Assembly: GCA_050290865.1 (NCBI GenBank)
Contig: JBNKIW010000006.1
Span: 62,001 to 126,000 of the forward strand
DNA: 64,000 bases
From: JARRLC01 sp050290865
GTDB taxonomy: Bacteria > Pseudomonadota > Alphaproteobacteria > Rhizobiales > Rhodomicrobiaceae
Direction of reading: 5' to 3'
The notes under the pieces are model-generated. The model was not told where the DNA came from, did not search any database, and saw only the letters and a list, made by a program, of their open reading frames with translations. Of this stretch, positions 32,689 through 42,382 are shown one piece after another (position 1 is the stretch's first letter; the number at the start of each line of letters is the position of its first letter). A program made the translations under genes and the position numbers.

Positions 32689-35600
32689 ATGGAGCGGCGG
32701 AAATCTCCCGCCCGGCCGCTCACACCTCACATCCCCGGCGGAAAATCCGGGACTGGCTTGTCGCTTCTCGCCCTTGAGCCACGCATGGTCTTCGATGGCG
32801 CGGGGGTGGCTGCCGGACAGGCCGCAGGCGATCATGCCCATCAAACTGCGTCACACGCCGCTCACGCGCCGGACGCGCACGCACCCGCCGCCACCGGTGG
32901 CGGGACCATGGCGGCTGATCCCAGCGCATCCGGCGGACGGCAGCTGACGCCGGAAAACCCCAGCCGCAAAGCCGCTGAAATCGTGTTCATCGACGGTTCG
33001 CTCCCCGATATCCCGACGCTTCTACAGTCGGTCGATCCAAACGCGAAAGTCGTCCTGCTCGATCCGGCAAGAGATGGCGTGGACCAAATCGCGGCGACGC
33101 TCGCTCACGAGAGCGGAGTCAGCGCGGTTCATATCCTCTCCCATGGAACCGAGGGCAACCTGCAGATCGGAACGGCCGACCTGAACGCCCGATCCATGAG
33201 CACTGCCTATGCCGGCGATCTGGCCACGATTGGCGCGGCGCTCACCGCGGATGCCGATGTCCTCCTCTACGGATGCGATTTTGCCAAAGGCGACAGCGGC
33301 ATGGCGGCCATGAACGCGCTGGCCGCGGCCACCGGCGCCGATATTGCGGCATCCTCCGACACGACGGGCGCGGCCAGTCTGGGCGGTGACTGGGTGCTGG
33401 AAGCGGAGACGGGACAGATCGAGACCGACGCAGCGATTTCTCTCGCAGCTCAGCAGGACTGGCAGCACACTCTCACGATCACGGCATCGGGCTCGGAGAC
33501 GCTCGTCAACGAGATCACCACGGGCATTCAGCAGACCGCAACGACGTCGGGCAAGCAGATCGCCGCGGATGCGAACGGGAATTACGTTGCCGTCTGGGAG
33601 GATCTGAGCAGCGGCGTCTCCGAAGTCTACGCCCGCAAATATGCGGCGGACGGAACGCCGGCCACAGCCGCCTTCCAGGTTTCGACGACGAATACCAACG
33701 CTCACGACACGCCCTCCGTAGCCATGGATGCGAACGGCAATTTCGTCGTCGCATGGCGGGCCGCGAATGAGGACGGCGGCGGCTACGGCATTTACGCCCA
33801 GCGCTACGACGCCAGCGCGACCGCCCAAGGAAGCACGTTCCTGGTCAACACCAACACGGCTTTGGACCAGACTTCGCCCGCGATCGCGATGAACGCCAGC
33901 GGCTTCGTGGTCGCCTGGAGCAGTTTCGGCCAGGATGGCGACGGCTACGGCATTTACGGACAGCGCTACGACGCGAGCGGCGTTGCTCAGGGCAGCGAAT
34001 TCCTGGTTAACACCTATACCGCGCTGGATCAGACTGAAAGCGCCGTCGCCATGAACGCCGCGGGCGATTTCATCGTGACCTGGACGAGCCATATGCAGGA
34101 CACAAGTGCGGAGGGCGTCTTCGGGCAGCGTTTCGATGCATCCGGCGTGGCTCAAGGCGCGGAGTTCCAGGTCAATACCTACACGTCGGCCGCGCAGCGC
34201 TACAGCGACGTTGCGATCAGCACGGCGGGGGATTTCGTCGTCACGTGGACTTCCTGGGCGCAAGACGGGGGCAACTGGGGCGTTTACGCCCAGAGGTTTG
34301 ATTCGAGCGGTGTTGCGCAGGGGGCGGAGTTCCTCGTCCCTACAACAACCGCGGAAGATCAGGCTTACGGCACGGTGGCGATGGATCCGGGGAGCGGCCG
34401 CTTCGTCATTTCCTGGATGAGCTGGCTTCAGGATAAGCCGGGCGACGGTTTCCACGGACAGTATGCCAAGGCATTCAACGCCGACGGCTCTGCGGATGGC
34501 AACGAGTTTCTGGTCAATACGACCACTATCTACAGTCAACGGAATGGAGACGTGGCCTGGGGCGGCGGCCAGATCGTCGCGCTGTGGAGCGGTAATGGCA
34601 CGGGTGACGGCGATGGCGTTTTTGTTCAGCGCTACATTGCTAATAATGCTCCAACGATCACGAGTGGCGGCACCGCCAATGTGCCTGAGAATTCAACTGC
34701 GGTCATGACCGTTACAGGAAACGACGTAGACGGCGATCCGCTCACCTACGCCATCGCCGGCGGTGCCGACGCCGCCAAATTCACCATCGACGCCAATTCC
34801 GGCGCGCTGGCCTTCGCCGCCGCTCCCGATTTCGAGACGCCCACCGACGCCGGCGCCGACAATGTCTATGACGTCATCGTCCAGGTCTCCGACGGCGCGC
34901 TCACGGCGAACAAGGCCGTCGCCGTCACCGTCACCGGCGTCAACGAAGCCCCCGCCGTCACCAGCGCCGCCACCGCCGATGTCGCCGAGAACGCCACCGC
35001 GGTCATGACCGTCACCGGATCCGACCCCGATGCCGGCGCGACGCTCACCTACGCCATCGCCGGCGGTGCCGACGCCGCCAAATTCACCATCGACGCCAAT
35101 TCCGGCGCGCTGGCCTTCGCCGCCGCACCCAATTTCGAGGCGCCTGCAGACAATGGCGGCGACAACGTCTACGACGTGATCGTCGAGGTATCGGATGGCA
35201 GTCTGACCGGGACCAAGGCTGTGGCGGTGACGGTAACCAACGTCAACGAGGGGCCCACGGTTACCAGTCCCGCGACGGCGACCGTGCTCGAATATGCGCT
35301 GCCGGTGATGACGGTCACGGCCTCCGACCCGGATGCCGGCACAACGTTCACTTACAGCATCGCGGGCGGCGCAGACGGAGGGAAATTCGCGATAAACGCC
35401 GCAACCGGAGCGCTGCAGTTCCTCGCCGGACCGGACTATGAGTTCCCGGGTGATGCCAATAGCGACAACGTATACGAAGTGACGGTACAGGCCTCCGACG
35501 GTGCACTTGCCGCAACGAAGGATATCGCTGTCACTGTTTCAAACGTTGCGCCACCCTACTTCACGAGCGGTCCGACAGCGACGATCTCGGAGAATTCCGC

Positions 35601-37137
35601 CACGGCAGCAACTGTCATCGCACACGACCCGGATGGCCACGCGCTCACTTACGGCATCACGGGCGGTGCTGACGCCGCGAAGTTTGCCATCGATGGCGGC
35701 AGCGGGGTCCTGAGCTTTGTCTCAGCGCCCGACTACGAAAATCCGACCAACGTTGATGGCAACAACGTGTACCAAGTGATCGTCTGCGCGACGGAAGGCA
35801 TCGTCACTATCGAGCAGTCCGTGGCGGTGACGGTCACGAATGTCAACGAGGCCCCTTCGGTGACAAGCGGCGACACCGCGAGCGTGGCGGAGAACGGCAC
35901 GGCGGTGGCGGCGATCACAGGTAGTGATCCGGACGCGGGGGCAGTGTTGACATACGCCATCGCAGGCGGTGCCGATGCCGCGAAGTTCACCATCGACGCC
36001 AACACGGGCGCGCTCGCCTTTGTAATGGCACCCGATTTCGACAACCCGGCCGATGCCGGAGGCGATAACGTATACGATGTCAATGTGCAGGTTTCCGACG
36101 GCAGCCTGACCGCGGCGAAAGCTGTGGCGGTAACCGTGACCGGCGTCAACGAGGCGCCATCGGTGACGAGTAGCGGTGCAGCAAGCGTGGCAGAGAACGG
36201 CGCCGCCGTGATGACTGTCATTGGCTCCGACCCCGACGCCGGGACGGTGCTCACCTTCACGATCGCGGGCGGGGCGGACGCGGCGAAATTCACCATCGAC
36301 GCCAATTCCGGCACGCTCTCCTTCGTGGCCGCTCCGGACTTCGAGATACCGGCGGATGCGAACTCGGACAACGTCTATGACGTCATCGTCGAAGTCTCCG
36401 ACGGCGCGCTCACCGCGACCAAGGCCGTGGCGGTAACGGTGACCGATGTCAACGAGACGCCGGGCGCGCCCCCCCCCGATCCGGGGCCGGGACCCGGACA
36501 AGCACCCATCACAGCCGGCGCCAGCGACAGCCCCGCACCTTCCCATTTTCCGTCCCGTCCTCCTGTCAGCAGCGAGCCGCTGTGGGTTTTCCCGGCAAAT
36601 GACACCGTTTTCTCAGAAGCCGACGGCGGGTGGGACTTGTTTCCCACGGCAGGCCTCGCGGATTCCACGGAGCGTGATCCATTCTTCGATGCCACACCAC
36701 AACCTCCCCTCCAGCCGGTCGCGGCCCCGGCGGATGCCGGAGGCACGCATAATTCGGCCTCGACGCGGGAGCTTGGCGTGGATACCGAATTGTCCGGCCG
36801 CCACCTCATCATGCAATTGCACGGCGACAAGGCCCATGTCACCGCCCACAGCGAATTCAGCGTTCTTCAGGCCGACGGCCGCCCGCTTCCCCGGTGGGTT
36901 TCGGTTCTGCCGAACGGATGCGTGGTGGCGGATGTTCCCGAGGGCACCGACCGCGTGGCGCTCAAGATCGTCATTCATTCCGATGGCCAGCCGGACAGGG
37001 AAGCCCGGGTAACGGTCAGCCTGCCCGATGGCAATATCGCCATCGCATCCGGGGACGTGCAACCGAGCCACAAAGGCCTCAAATTCCTGGACCAGCTCAA
37101 GCGGTCGCGCCTTGAGCCCGGCTTCCTGCTTCCCTGA
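32689..37137 (+). CDS. Giant secreted protein: DUF4347-like, propeller-like repeats, six cadherin-like repeats
   Basis: A 1,482-residue protein. The N-terminus has the LSLLALEPRMVFDGAGVA motif typical of very large exported proteins, then a DUF4347-like domain (~95-240: VVLLDPARDGVDQIAATLAH, VHILSHGTEGNLQIG, DVLLYGCDFAKGDSG). Seven repeats of ~50 residues follow (FVVAWSSFGQDGDGYGIYGQ-type), consistent with a seven-bladed propeller. Six cadherin-like repeats of ~100 residues come next (APSVTS...ENG...GSDPDAG...LTYAIAGGADAAKF). A Pro-rich linker leads to a C-terminal domain of ~180 residues. No RTX nonapeptides are visible. ATG at 32689 is preferred over TTG at 32635. Probably a surface adhesin; the secretion route is unclear. 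Confidence 0.82.
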   Translation: MERRKSPARPLTPHIPGGKSGTGLSLLALEPRMVFDGAGVAAGQAAGDHAHQTASHAAHAPDAHAPAATGGGTMAADPSASGGRQLTPENPSRKAAEIVFIDGSLPDIPTLLQSVDPNAKVVLLDPARDGVDQIAATLAHESGVSAVHILSHGTEGNLQIGTADLNARSMSTAYAGDLATIGAALTADADVLLYGCDFAKGDSGMAAMNALAAATGADIAASSDTTGAASLGGDWVLEAETGQIETDAAISLAAQQDWQHTLTITASGSETLVNEITTGIQQTATTSGKQIAADANGNYVAVWEDLSSGVSEVYARKYAADGTPATAAFQVSTTNTNAHDTPSVAMDANGNFVVAWRAANEDGGGYGIYAQRYDASATAQGSTFLVNTNTALDQTSPAIAMNASGFVVAWSSFGQDGDGYGIYGQRYDASGVAQGSEFLVNTYTALDQTESAVAMNAAGDFIVTWTSHMQDTSAEGVFGQRFDASGVAQGAEFQVNTYTSAAQRYSDVAISTAGDFVVTWTSWAQDGGNWGVYAQRFDSSGVAQGAEFLVPTTTAEDQAYGTVAMDPGSGRFVISWMSWLQDKPGDGFHGQYAKAFNADGSADGNEFLVNTTTIYSQRNGDVAWGGGQIVALWSGNGTGDGDGVFVQRYIANNAPTITSGGTANVPENSTAVMTVTGNDVDGDPLTYAIAGGADAAKFTIDANSGALAFAAAPDFETPTDAGADNVYDVIVQVSDGALTANKAVAVTVTGVNEAPAVTSAATADVAENATAVMTVTGSDPDAGATLTYAIAGGADAAKFTIDANSGALAFAAAPNFEAPADNGGDNVYDVIVEVSDGSLTGTKAVAVTVTNVNEGPTVTSPATATVLEYALPVMTVTASDPDAGTTFTYSIAGGADGGKFAINAATGALQFLAGPDYEFPGDANSDNVYEVTVQASDGALAATKDIAVTVSNVAPPYFTSGPTATISENSATAATVIAHDPDGHALTYGITGGADAAKFAIDGGSGVLSFVSAPDYENPTNVDGNNVYQVIVCATEGIVTIEQSVAVTVTNVNEAPSVTSGDTASVAENGTAVAAITGSDPDAGAVLTYAIAGGADAAKFTIDANTGALAFVMAPDFDNPADAGGDNVYDVNVQVSDGSLTAAKAVAVTVTGVNEAPSVTSSGAASVAENGAAVMTVIGSDPDAGTVLTFTIAGGADAAKFTIDANSGTLSFVAAPDFEIPADANSDNVYDVIVEVSDGALTATKAVAVTVTDVNETPGAPPPDPGPGPGQAPITAGASDSPAPSHFPSRPPVSSEPLWVFPANDTVFSEADGGWDLFPTAGLADSTERDPFFDATPQPPLQPVAAPADAGGTHNSASTRELGVDTELSGRHLIMQLHGDKAHVTAHSEFSVLQADGRPLPRWVSVLPNGCVVADVPEGTDRVALKIVIHSDGQPDREARVTVSLPDGNIAIASGDVQPSHKGLKFLDQLKRSRLEPGFLLP

Positions 37138-37193
37138 TATGCGCGGCCCGTTTTCAGCGACTCGCGGTGGCTGAAATGGCTCACTGCATCCTA

Positions 37194-37760
37194 TCAGAAG
37201 CCGATCTTCTTCGCTGCGTTGAGACCGACCAGGAGCGAGGCAATATGCATCGAATGCATGATGGCGCCGCTCATCGCCAGCCGCACCGCTTCCCGATAGG
37301 GCACGCGCTCCACTTCCAGCACCTCGATCTCATCGAACAAAGGCGGCTGCACCTCGACAACATTCTCGGCAAGAACGGTGTGCATGAGATTGGCGTGACT
37401 TGAGGGATTGGGCGAGTGGCTGCCGACGAGCGTCATGCGGCTGGCATTGCCGAAACCGGTTTCCTCGAGAAGCTCGCGCGCGGCGCCGGCAACGGCGTTT
37501 TTGTCCGAGGCATCCATGGCGCCGCCGGGCAGTTCAAGAGAGATGCGGCCGAGAGCATGCCGGTACTGCCTCACCAGCACCACATTCTCCTCGCCATCCA
37601 GCGCGACGACATGCACCCAGTCAGGATAGTCCAGCACGTAATAGGGCGAAACCGCGGTTCCCTCCGCAGTCACGCAATGATCCGCCCGGACCGAAATCCA
37701 GCGGTCACGAAGCACGCATTCGGAACTTGTGGTCGTCCAGGGCTGGACACGCCGGATCAT
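37194..37760 (-). CDS. NUDIX hydrolase (ADP-ribose pyrophosphatase-like)
   Basis: A 188-residue hydrolase of nucleoside-diphosphate-linked compounds. The Nudix box region reads ELPGGAMDASDKNAVAG then AARELLEETGF. Compared with the consensus, the first Glu is Asp and the spacing to RELLEE is one residue longer by my count, while the catalytic REXXEE is intact. The N-terminus (CVLRDRWISVRADHC) and the strand VHVVALDGEENVVLVRQYRH fit the ADP-sugar pyrophosphatase subgroup. It stands between the giant protein and the sigma-54 regulator. Confidence 0.85.
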   Translation of the reverse strand: MIRRVQPWTTTSSECVLRDRWISVRADHCVTAEGTAVSPYYVLDYPDWVHVVALDGEENVVLVRQYRHALGRISLELPGGAMDASDKNAVAGAARELLEETGFGNASRMTLVGSHSPNPSSHANLMHTVLAENVVEVQPPLFDEIEVLEVERVPYREAVRLAMSGAIMHSMHIASLLVGLNAAKKIGF

Positions 37761-38008
37761 GGGGTACCCCCGCCTGTCATGAAGATGGCTCCGACGCCTG
37801 CGCCCGGGAGCCAGGCGTCAGACCGGAACATTCGTTAAGTCTTTGTCGTATTTCGCCTTTCAAAGGCGCTCGCGGCTCCAGACTCGGCGCCCGGAGCACA
37901 ATAACACCAATGTACAATCGCGATTCAATATTGATGATTCCAATTCTCAATGCAAACCAACTCTGCGGCGCGGGCCAGCCCTGTTCCCGGGGTTCGTCCT
38001 CTCGCCGC

Positions 38009-39802
38009 TTATTCCTTTTCACCCATCAGCCCGAATTTATTCAGCCGGTATTCGAGCGAGGCCCGGCTCAGACCGAGAATACGCGCGGCCGCCGCCACAT
38101 TGCCCTCGGCGAGATCCAGCGCCTGCGCATAGAGTCCACTCTCGATTTCGGGAAACGGCATACCGCGGCTGAGAATGTCCTTTAACGGATCGACTGCATC
38201 CCCAGCTTCGCCACCCGCAACGTCATGGGGATTGAGACGGCCCTGCATGAGTAAGAATTGGCTGCTCGGCACGTTCTCGCCACGCCGGAACATGTGCGCG
38301 ATATCAACGAGGCCGCCATCCTCGGCGAAGACGACACCACGCTCGATGAGATTCTGCAATTCGCGAACATTGCCGGGGAAATCGTATTTGAGCAGCGCCT
38401 CGGTGGCGCGCCGCGTCATCCCGGAGACGGTGCGGCCATGTTCGCGCGAATAGTGCCGAAGGAAATATTCAATCAGGAGTGGAATATCGTCACGACGCTC
38501 GCGCAAAGGAGGCAGCGCGATGGGGAAGACATTGAGCCGGAAAAACAAATCCTCGCGGAAACGCCCCTCCCCTACTTCGTCGCGGAGGTCGATATTCGTC
38601 GCCGCGATGATACGCACATCGACCTTGACCGCGCGCGTGCCGCCGACGCGCTCGATTTCGCGCTCCTGCACGGCGCGCAGCAGCTTGCCCTGCGCGGTGA
38701 GCGAGAGCGAGCCGATTTCGTCAAGAAACAACGTACCGCGATCGGCGCGTTCGAACCGGCCCGGCCGCGGTGCCCCCGCTCCCGTGTAGGCTCCCTTCTC
38801 GACACCGAACAGCTCCGTCTCGACGAGCGTGTCGGGAATGGCGGCGCAGTTGATGGCAACAAAGGGCTGGTCACGCCGCGGGCTGACGTCATGCAGCGTG
38901 CGCGCGAACAACTCCTTGCCCGCGCCGGACTCGCCGGTGATCAGCACGCTGGCGCGGGTTGGCGCCACCCGCTCAACCATGTGCCGCGCCGCCATGAAGC
39001 TGGAGGAAAGCCCGATGAGCGCTTTCGGCTCTGTCTCGGCAGCCGTGTCCGGCTTGAGATGAATGCCCGCCAGCACGGGCGCGCGGGCCGGGGACAGCGT
39101 GGCGCGTTCGGGCTGGCTCATGCCGAGGGCAGCCAGCTCGACCGAAGTGTCACCCCAGGCCGCAGCGGGCTGGCCGATCAGCCGGCAGTTCGCCGCGCCC
39201 ATACCCCTGCATTCAACTTCGCGGAACAGGACGAGTTTGCCGAAGAGCAGGCTGGTGTAGCCGGTCGCATAGGCCGTCTGCATCCAGCACACCGGGTCCG
39301 TACTCAGACCGAAGGCCGCGATGTGCGCGTCGGCTTCGCTGGAATCGTGCCACAGGAATTCGCCGAAGTAATACCCCTTCTCCACGTCGAACTCGAAACG
39401 CAGCGTCGTTACCTTCACGAAGCCTTCGAGCGTGTGCATGCGCGGACCGGCGGCGAAAGCGTGGGTGAGGTCGTTGTCCGGCCAGCGCTCGCGAATGAAC
39501 TGCGCGTCCCGGGCCCCCTGCTGGTAGCCGATGCGCGTGAACATGGCGCGGGCGCGCTCCAGCCCCATGGCCTCCACCATTTCCCGGCGCAGCGCACCCA
39601 GCGTATTGGCGTGGAACAGCAGCATGCGCTGGTCGTTCAGCCAGATGCGGCCATCGCCCAGTGCAAAAAACAGGCATTCGGCGAGATCGTTCAGTGTCGG
39701 CGGCGCTCCGGCGGCGAGTTCTTCGCTGCGTCCCCGCGCCATGATCTGGCCGGTCTTGCGCGCGGCCTCGGCCAGGGAGACGCGCTCCCGTCCGTCGTTC
39801 AT
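38009..39802 (-). CDS. Sigma-54-dependent activator, XylR/DmpR type
   Basis: A 597-residue enhancer-binding activator. Residues ~25-130 are XylR_N-like (NDQRMLLFHANTLGALRREM) and ~140-205 a V4R effector domain (FLWHDSSEADAHIAAFG; MGAANCRLIGQPAAAW). The AAA+ domain at ~250-490 has Walker A GESGAGKE, the sigma-54 loop GAYTGA and Walker B TLFLDEIGS. A Fis-type helix-turn-helix ends the protein (NVAAAARILGLSRASLEYRL). Relatives sense phenols, toluene or acetone-type compounds and switch on their catabolism. GGGAGG precedes the ATG pair at 39802/39805. The open frame extends upstream into livF remnants, but that is not a real fusion. Confidence 0.9.
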   Translation of the reverse strand: MNDGRERVSLAEAARKTGQIMARGRSEELAAGAPPTLNDLAECLFFALGDGRIWLNDQRMLLFHANTLGALRREMVEAMGLERARAMFTRIGYQQGARDAQFIRERWPDNDLTHAFAAGPRMHTLEGFVKVTTLRFEFDVEKGYYFGEFLWHDSSEADAHIAAFGLSTDPVCWMQTAYATGYTSLLFGKLVLFREVECRGMGAANCRLIGQPAAAWGDTSVELAALGMSQPERATLSPARAPVLAGIHLKPDTAAETEPKALIGLSSSFMAARHMVERVAPTRASVLITGESGAGKELFARTLHDVSPRRDQPFVAINCAAIPDTLVETELFGVEKGAYTGAGAPRPGRFERADRGTLFLDEIGSLSLTAQGKLLRAVQEREIERVGGTRAVKVDVRIIAATNIDLRDEVGEGRFREDLFFRLNVFPIALPPLRERRDDIPLLIEYFLRHYSREHGRTVSGMTRRATEALLKYDFPGNVRELQNLIERGVVFAEDGGLVDIAHMFRRGENVPSSQFLLMQGRLNPHDVAGGEAGDAVDPLKDILSRGMPFPEIESGLYAQALDLAEGNVAAAARILGLSRASLEYRLNKFGLMGEKE

Positions 39803-39914
39803 CATCGTCCTCCCAGCCGCCCACGCTCCCGTTGCCGCCTCCTCCGGCGCGCGACGGTGATGCTTGCAACGAGTTGCCGGCGAGCAACGCTTGCGGGCGA
39901 AGGCCCTTGCCGCC

Positions 39915-40037
39915 TCACTTTTTGGCTGGAAAGGGGGCCTCGTCGCGCCACTCCGCGACGATTTCGAGCTTTTCTGGGGCCAGCGTGACGCCGGTCGGCA
40001 GCAGTTCGACGCCCGTGCGGCGCCGGATCGCGCCCCA
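39915..40037 (-). pseudogene. Displaced 3' tail of an unidentified gene
   Basis: In the frame one base off from livF the minus strand reads WGAIRRRTGVELLPTGVTLA, then PEKLEIVAEWRDEAPFPAKK and a stop: a natural-looking 40-codon coding end with good codon use. It does not resemble LivF beyond the first few residues. It appears to be the end of another gene joined to the truncated livF by a deletion. Identity unknown. Confidence 0.4.
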
Positions 40038-40039
40038 CA

Positions 40040-40189
40040 GGCCAGGGCACGGAACAGCGTCGTCTTTCCCGCGCCATTGGCGCCGATGATTGCCAGCACC
40101 TCGCCGCGCGCGACCTTGAACGACACCTCGCGCACCGCGGGCAGAAGCCCGTGCGTGGCCACCAGCGCATCGACATCAAAGATGCTCAT
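40040..40189 (-). pseudogene. livF: Truncated branched-chain-type ABC ATPase (livF), first 50 codons
   Basis: SIFDVDALVATHGLLPAVRE and VLAIIGANGAGKTTLFRALA are a perfect LivF start through the Walker A motif. After Ala50 the similarity stops. The signature motif, Walker B and the rest (about 185 residues) are gone, although the frame runs on without stop into the sigma-54 regulator gene. Its ATG overlaps the livG stop (ATGA), so it was once the next operon gene. A lone Walker A fragment cannot hydrolyse ATP. Confidence 0.8.
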
Positions 40190-40911
40190 TCTATCCCTCC
40201 GCCGAGATAGGCGCGCATCACCACCGGGTCGGCCATCACCGTTGCCGGCGGGCCGTCAGCAATGACTGCTCCTGTATTCATGCAGACAAGACGGTCAATG
40301 ACCTTCAGGAGTGCATGAATAATGTGCTCGATCCACACGATCGTCATGCCCGAAGCTTTGAGACGGGTGATGAGCGTAATCAGTTCGCCAAGTTCCGCCT
40401 CTGTCAGCCCACCACCGATTTCGTCGAGCAAAATCACTTTCGGCCGCGTCGCCAGCGCGCGAGCAAGCTCGAGGCGCTTGCGGTCGAGAAGCCCCAGCGC
40501 CGCCGCCGATCGGTTGGCGTCCGCGATCAGCCCTGTTTCGGTCAGCGCCTTCGCCGCGCAGGACACGGCCTCATGACCGTGCAGCCCACCTCCGTTTGAC
40601 GCCGCCACCAGAACGTTTTCGAACACGGTCATGCCGGAGAAGGGACGCGGGATCTGATGCGTACGGCCGATCCCGGTGCGGCAGCGCGCCGTGGCATCGC
40701 TCGCAGTAATGTCCGCCCCGTCGAAGTACACCGTTCCCGCCGAGGGAAGCAGCGAACCGGCCAGAACACCGAAAAGCGTGGTTTTCCCCGCCCCGTTCGG
40801 CCCGACGATACCAACGGCTTCGCCTGTGTGGGCGCAGAAATCGACGTCTCTCAGCACACGAAAAGCACCGAAATTCTTGTCGATACCGGCCCCCTCAAGA
40901 AGTCTGGTCAC
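40186..40911 (-). CDS. livG: Branched-chain amino acid/amide-type ABC transporter ATPase (LivG)
   Basis: A 241-residue ATPase. Walker A is GPNGAGKTTLFGVLAG, the signature region LGLLDRKRLELARALAT (the variant form of the LivG subgroup), Walker B VILLDEIGGGLTEAE, then the switch His in VWIEHIIHALL. Intact in itself, but its partner LivF is truncated and the LivH/LivM permeases that should lie between it and the binding-protein gene are absent. It may be non-functional here or served by permeases elsewhere. Confidence 0.9.
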   Translation of the reverse strand: MTRLLEGAGIDKNFGAFRVLRDVDFCAHTGEAVGIVGPNGAGKTTLFGVLAGSLLPSAGTVYFDGADITASDATARCRTGIGRTHQIPRPFSGMTVFENVLVAASNGGGLHGHEAVSCAAKALTETGLIADANRSAAALGLLDRKRLELARALATRPKVILLDEIGGGLTEAELGELITLITRLKASGMTIVWIEHIIHALLKVIDRLVCMNTGAVIADGPPATVMADPVVMRAYLGGGIE

Positions 40912-41009
40912 AACTTATCCTGACATATACCCCGCGACGCATCCGACAGGGCCGCGGCTGTTGGCGAGTGGAAAAGCGAGGCGGGATGACGTCCCGCCCC
41001 GCCCCTTCA

Positions 41010-42338
41010 TCAGCCAAGCGTGTACGGCACGAGCGGCGCGGTGACCTCCATGCCCGGCACAAGCGCCGCGCTCGTCACATTGAGCGCGAAGGGGAACTTC
41101 GAGCCCTTCGGCGCCTTCACCCACTGCGTGCCGACAAGTCCGGTCACGGCGCAATTGGGCACCGGCCCCTTGGTGAAATCGACCTTGCCCGTCGCCGTCA
41201 TCGTGGACAGCGTGGCAATCGACTTGGCCACCGCGGCCTTATCCTTCGGATTGGCGGCCTTCTTGAGCGCCTCAATCGCGACATCGAGAAGCGCCATCTG
41301 CGCGCCCACCTGCTGGCTCCACGGCTTGTTGGTCGCCTTCTCGAAACCATCCGCCGGCGCATCGCAGCCGATACCCGCCAGCGGCGAGGTGAAGGGGAAT
41401 GCGCGATGCCAATAGGCGCCCGACGCCATATTGTGGCCGAGCTCGCCGAGCGCCTCCATCTCCGCCTCGAACAGGCCGGCCTTGGCCACCTGGACGATTT
41501 TTGCCTGCTTTGCCAAACCCTTCTGCGCCGCCTGACGCCAGAACACCGGGAAGTCCGGCGGGAAGGGGAAGGCGTTGAAGATCTCGATGCCCGCTTTCTT
41601 GAGCGTTGCGATCTGGGCGGAGAAATCGGTATTGCCGTTCTGGTAAGACCCGGCGTCGATGACCTTGAAACCTGCCTTTTCCAGACCCGGGATCATCGTT
41701 GCCCGGATGGCGTTGCCGTCGGCATCGTTGGGAAGAAGCACACCGACGTTCTTGTTCGTCGGTAGCTTCGACCACTGGTCGGCATACAGAGCGGAAAAGT
41801 CCGAAGCGCCAAATGAGAAGTGGTAGGTCCACTTGAATGGCGACGGCTGACCCGGCTTGGCGCCACGGCCGAAATAGATCGCCTCCCACGGAGCAACCGA
41901 CGAGAGGCAGGGCACACCTGCCGCTTCGCAGGCCCCCGCCACCGGGTTTACGGTTTCCGGCGTTGACGACGTAATGATCAGATCGACCTTGTCGGAGCTG
42001 ATGAGGTCTTTCGTCACCTGCGTGGCGCGCACGGGATCGGATTGCGTATCCTTGATAACGAAGGCAACGCCGTATTTCTTGCCGCCCGCCTGGATACCGT
42101 CCTTGAGCGCCGCTTTCGCGAGACCGAGAACATAATCGTCAGCGTCTGCAAACGGACTGAGCGGACCTGAACGCGCATTAACGAAACCGATGCGGATGAC
42201 ATCGTCGCCGGCCGCCGAAGCACTCCGCAGCGACGCCGGCAGGGTCAGCGATGCGGCGGCACCACCTGCGACCAAGCCGGACGTCTTCAGAAACTCGCGG
42301 CGCGTCGCATCGGACTTTTTGAAGTTGCCTTCACTCAT
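41010..42338 (-). CDS. ABC transporter substrate-binding protein, Leu/Ile/Val-BP family (Tat signal)
   Basis: A 442-residue periplasmic binding protein of the type I fold. The N-terminus carries a twin-arginine signal (TRREFLKTSGLVAGGAAASL), then VIRIGFVNARSGPLSPFADA and DPVRATQVTKDLISSDKVDL, the usual LivK-like lobes. Specificity is unknown; the neighbouring activator, esterase and dehydrogenase suggest an aromatic or short-chain ester/alcohol substrate (inference). It lies 98 bp upstream of livG with no permease gene between. Confidence 0.88.
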   Translation of the reverse strand: MSEGNFKKSDATRREFLKTSGLVAGGAAASLTLPASLRSASAAGDDVIRIGFVNARSGPLSPFADADDYVLGLAKAALKDGIQAGGKKYGVAFVIKDTQSDPVRATQVTKDLISSDKVDLIITSSTPETVNPVAGACEAAGVPCLSSVAPWEAIYFGRGAKPGQPSPFKWTYHFSFGASDFSALYADQWSKLPTNKNVGVLLPNDADGNAIRATMIPGLEKAGFKVIDAGSYQNGNTDFSAQIATLKKAGIEIFNAFPFPPDFPVFWRQAAQKGLAKQAKIVQVAKAGLFEAEMEALGELGHNMASGAYWHRAFPFTSPLAGIGCDAPADGFEKATNKPWSQQVGAQMALLDVAIEALKKAANPKDKAAVAKSIATLSTMTATGKVDFTKGPVPNCAVTGLVGTQWVKAPKGSKFPFALNVTSAALVPGMEVTAPLVPYTLG

Positions 42339-42382
42339 TATTCTTCCTCCCTTACGCTAGTCAATCTCTGCTTCTTGTTGAC

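Noticed and set aside
38009..40189. LivF-sigma-54 activator fusion protein of 726 residues
   Set aside because: The frame is open by chance across the livF truncation. Residues 51-128 are low-quality sequence, another frame there reads better, and a ribosome site with ATG pair marks the activator's own start.
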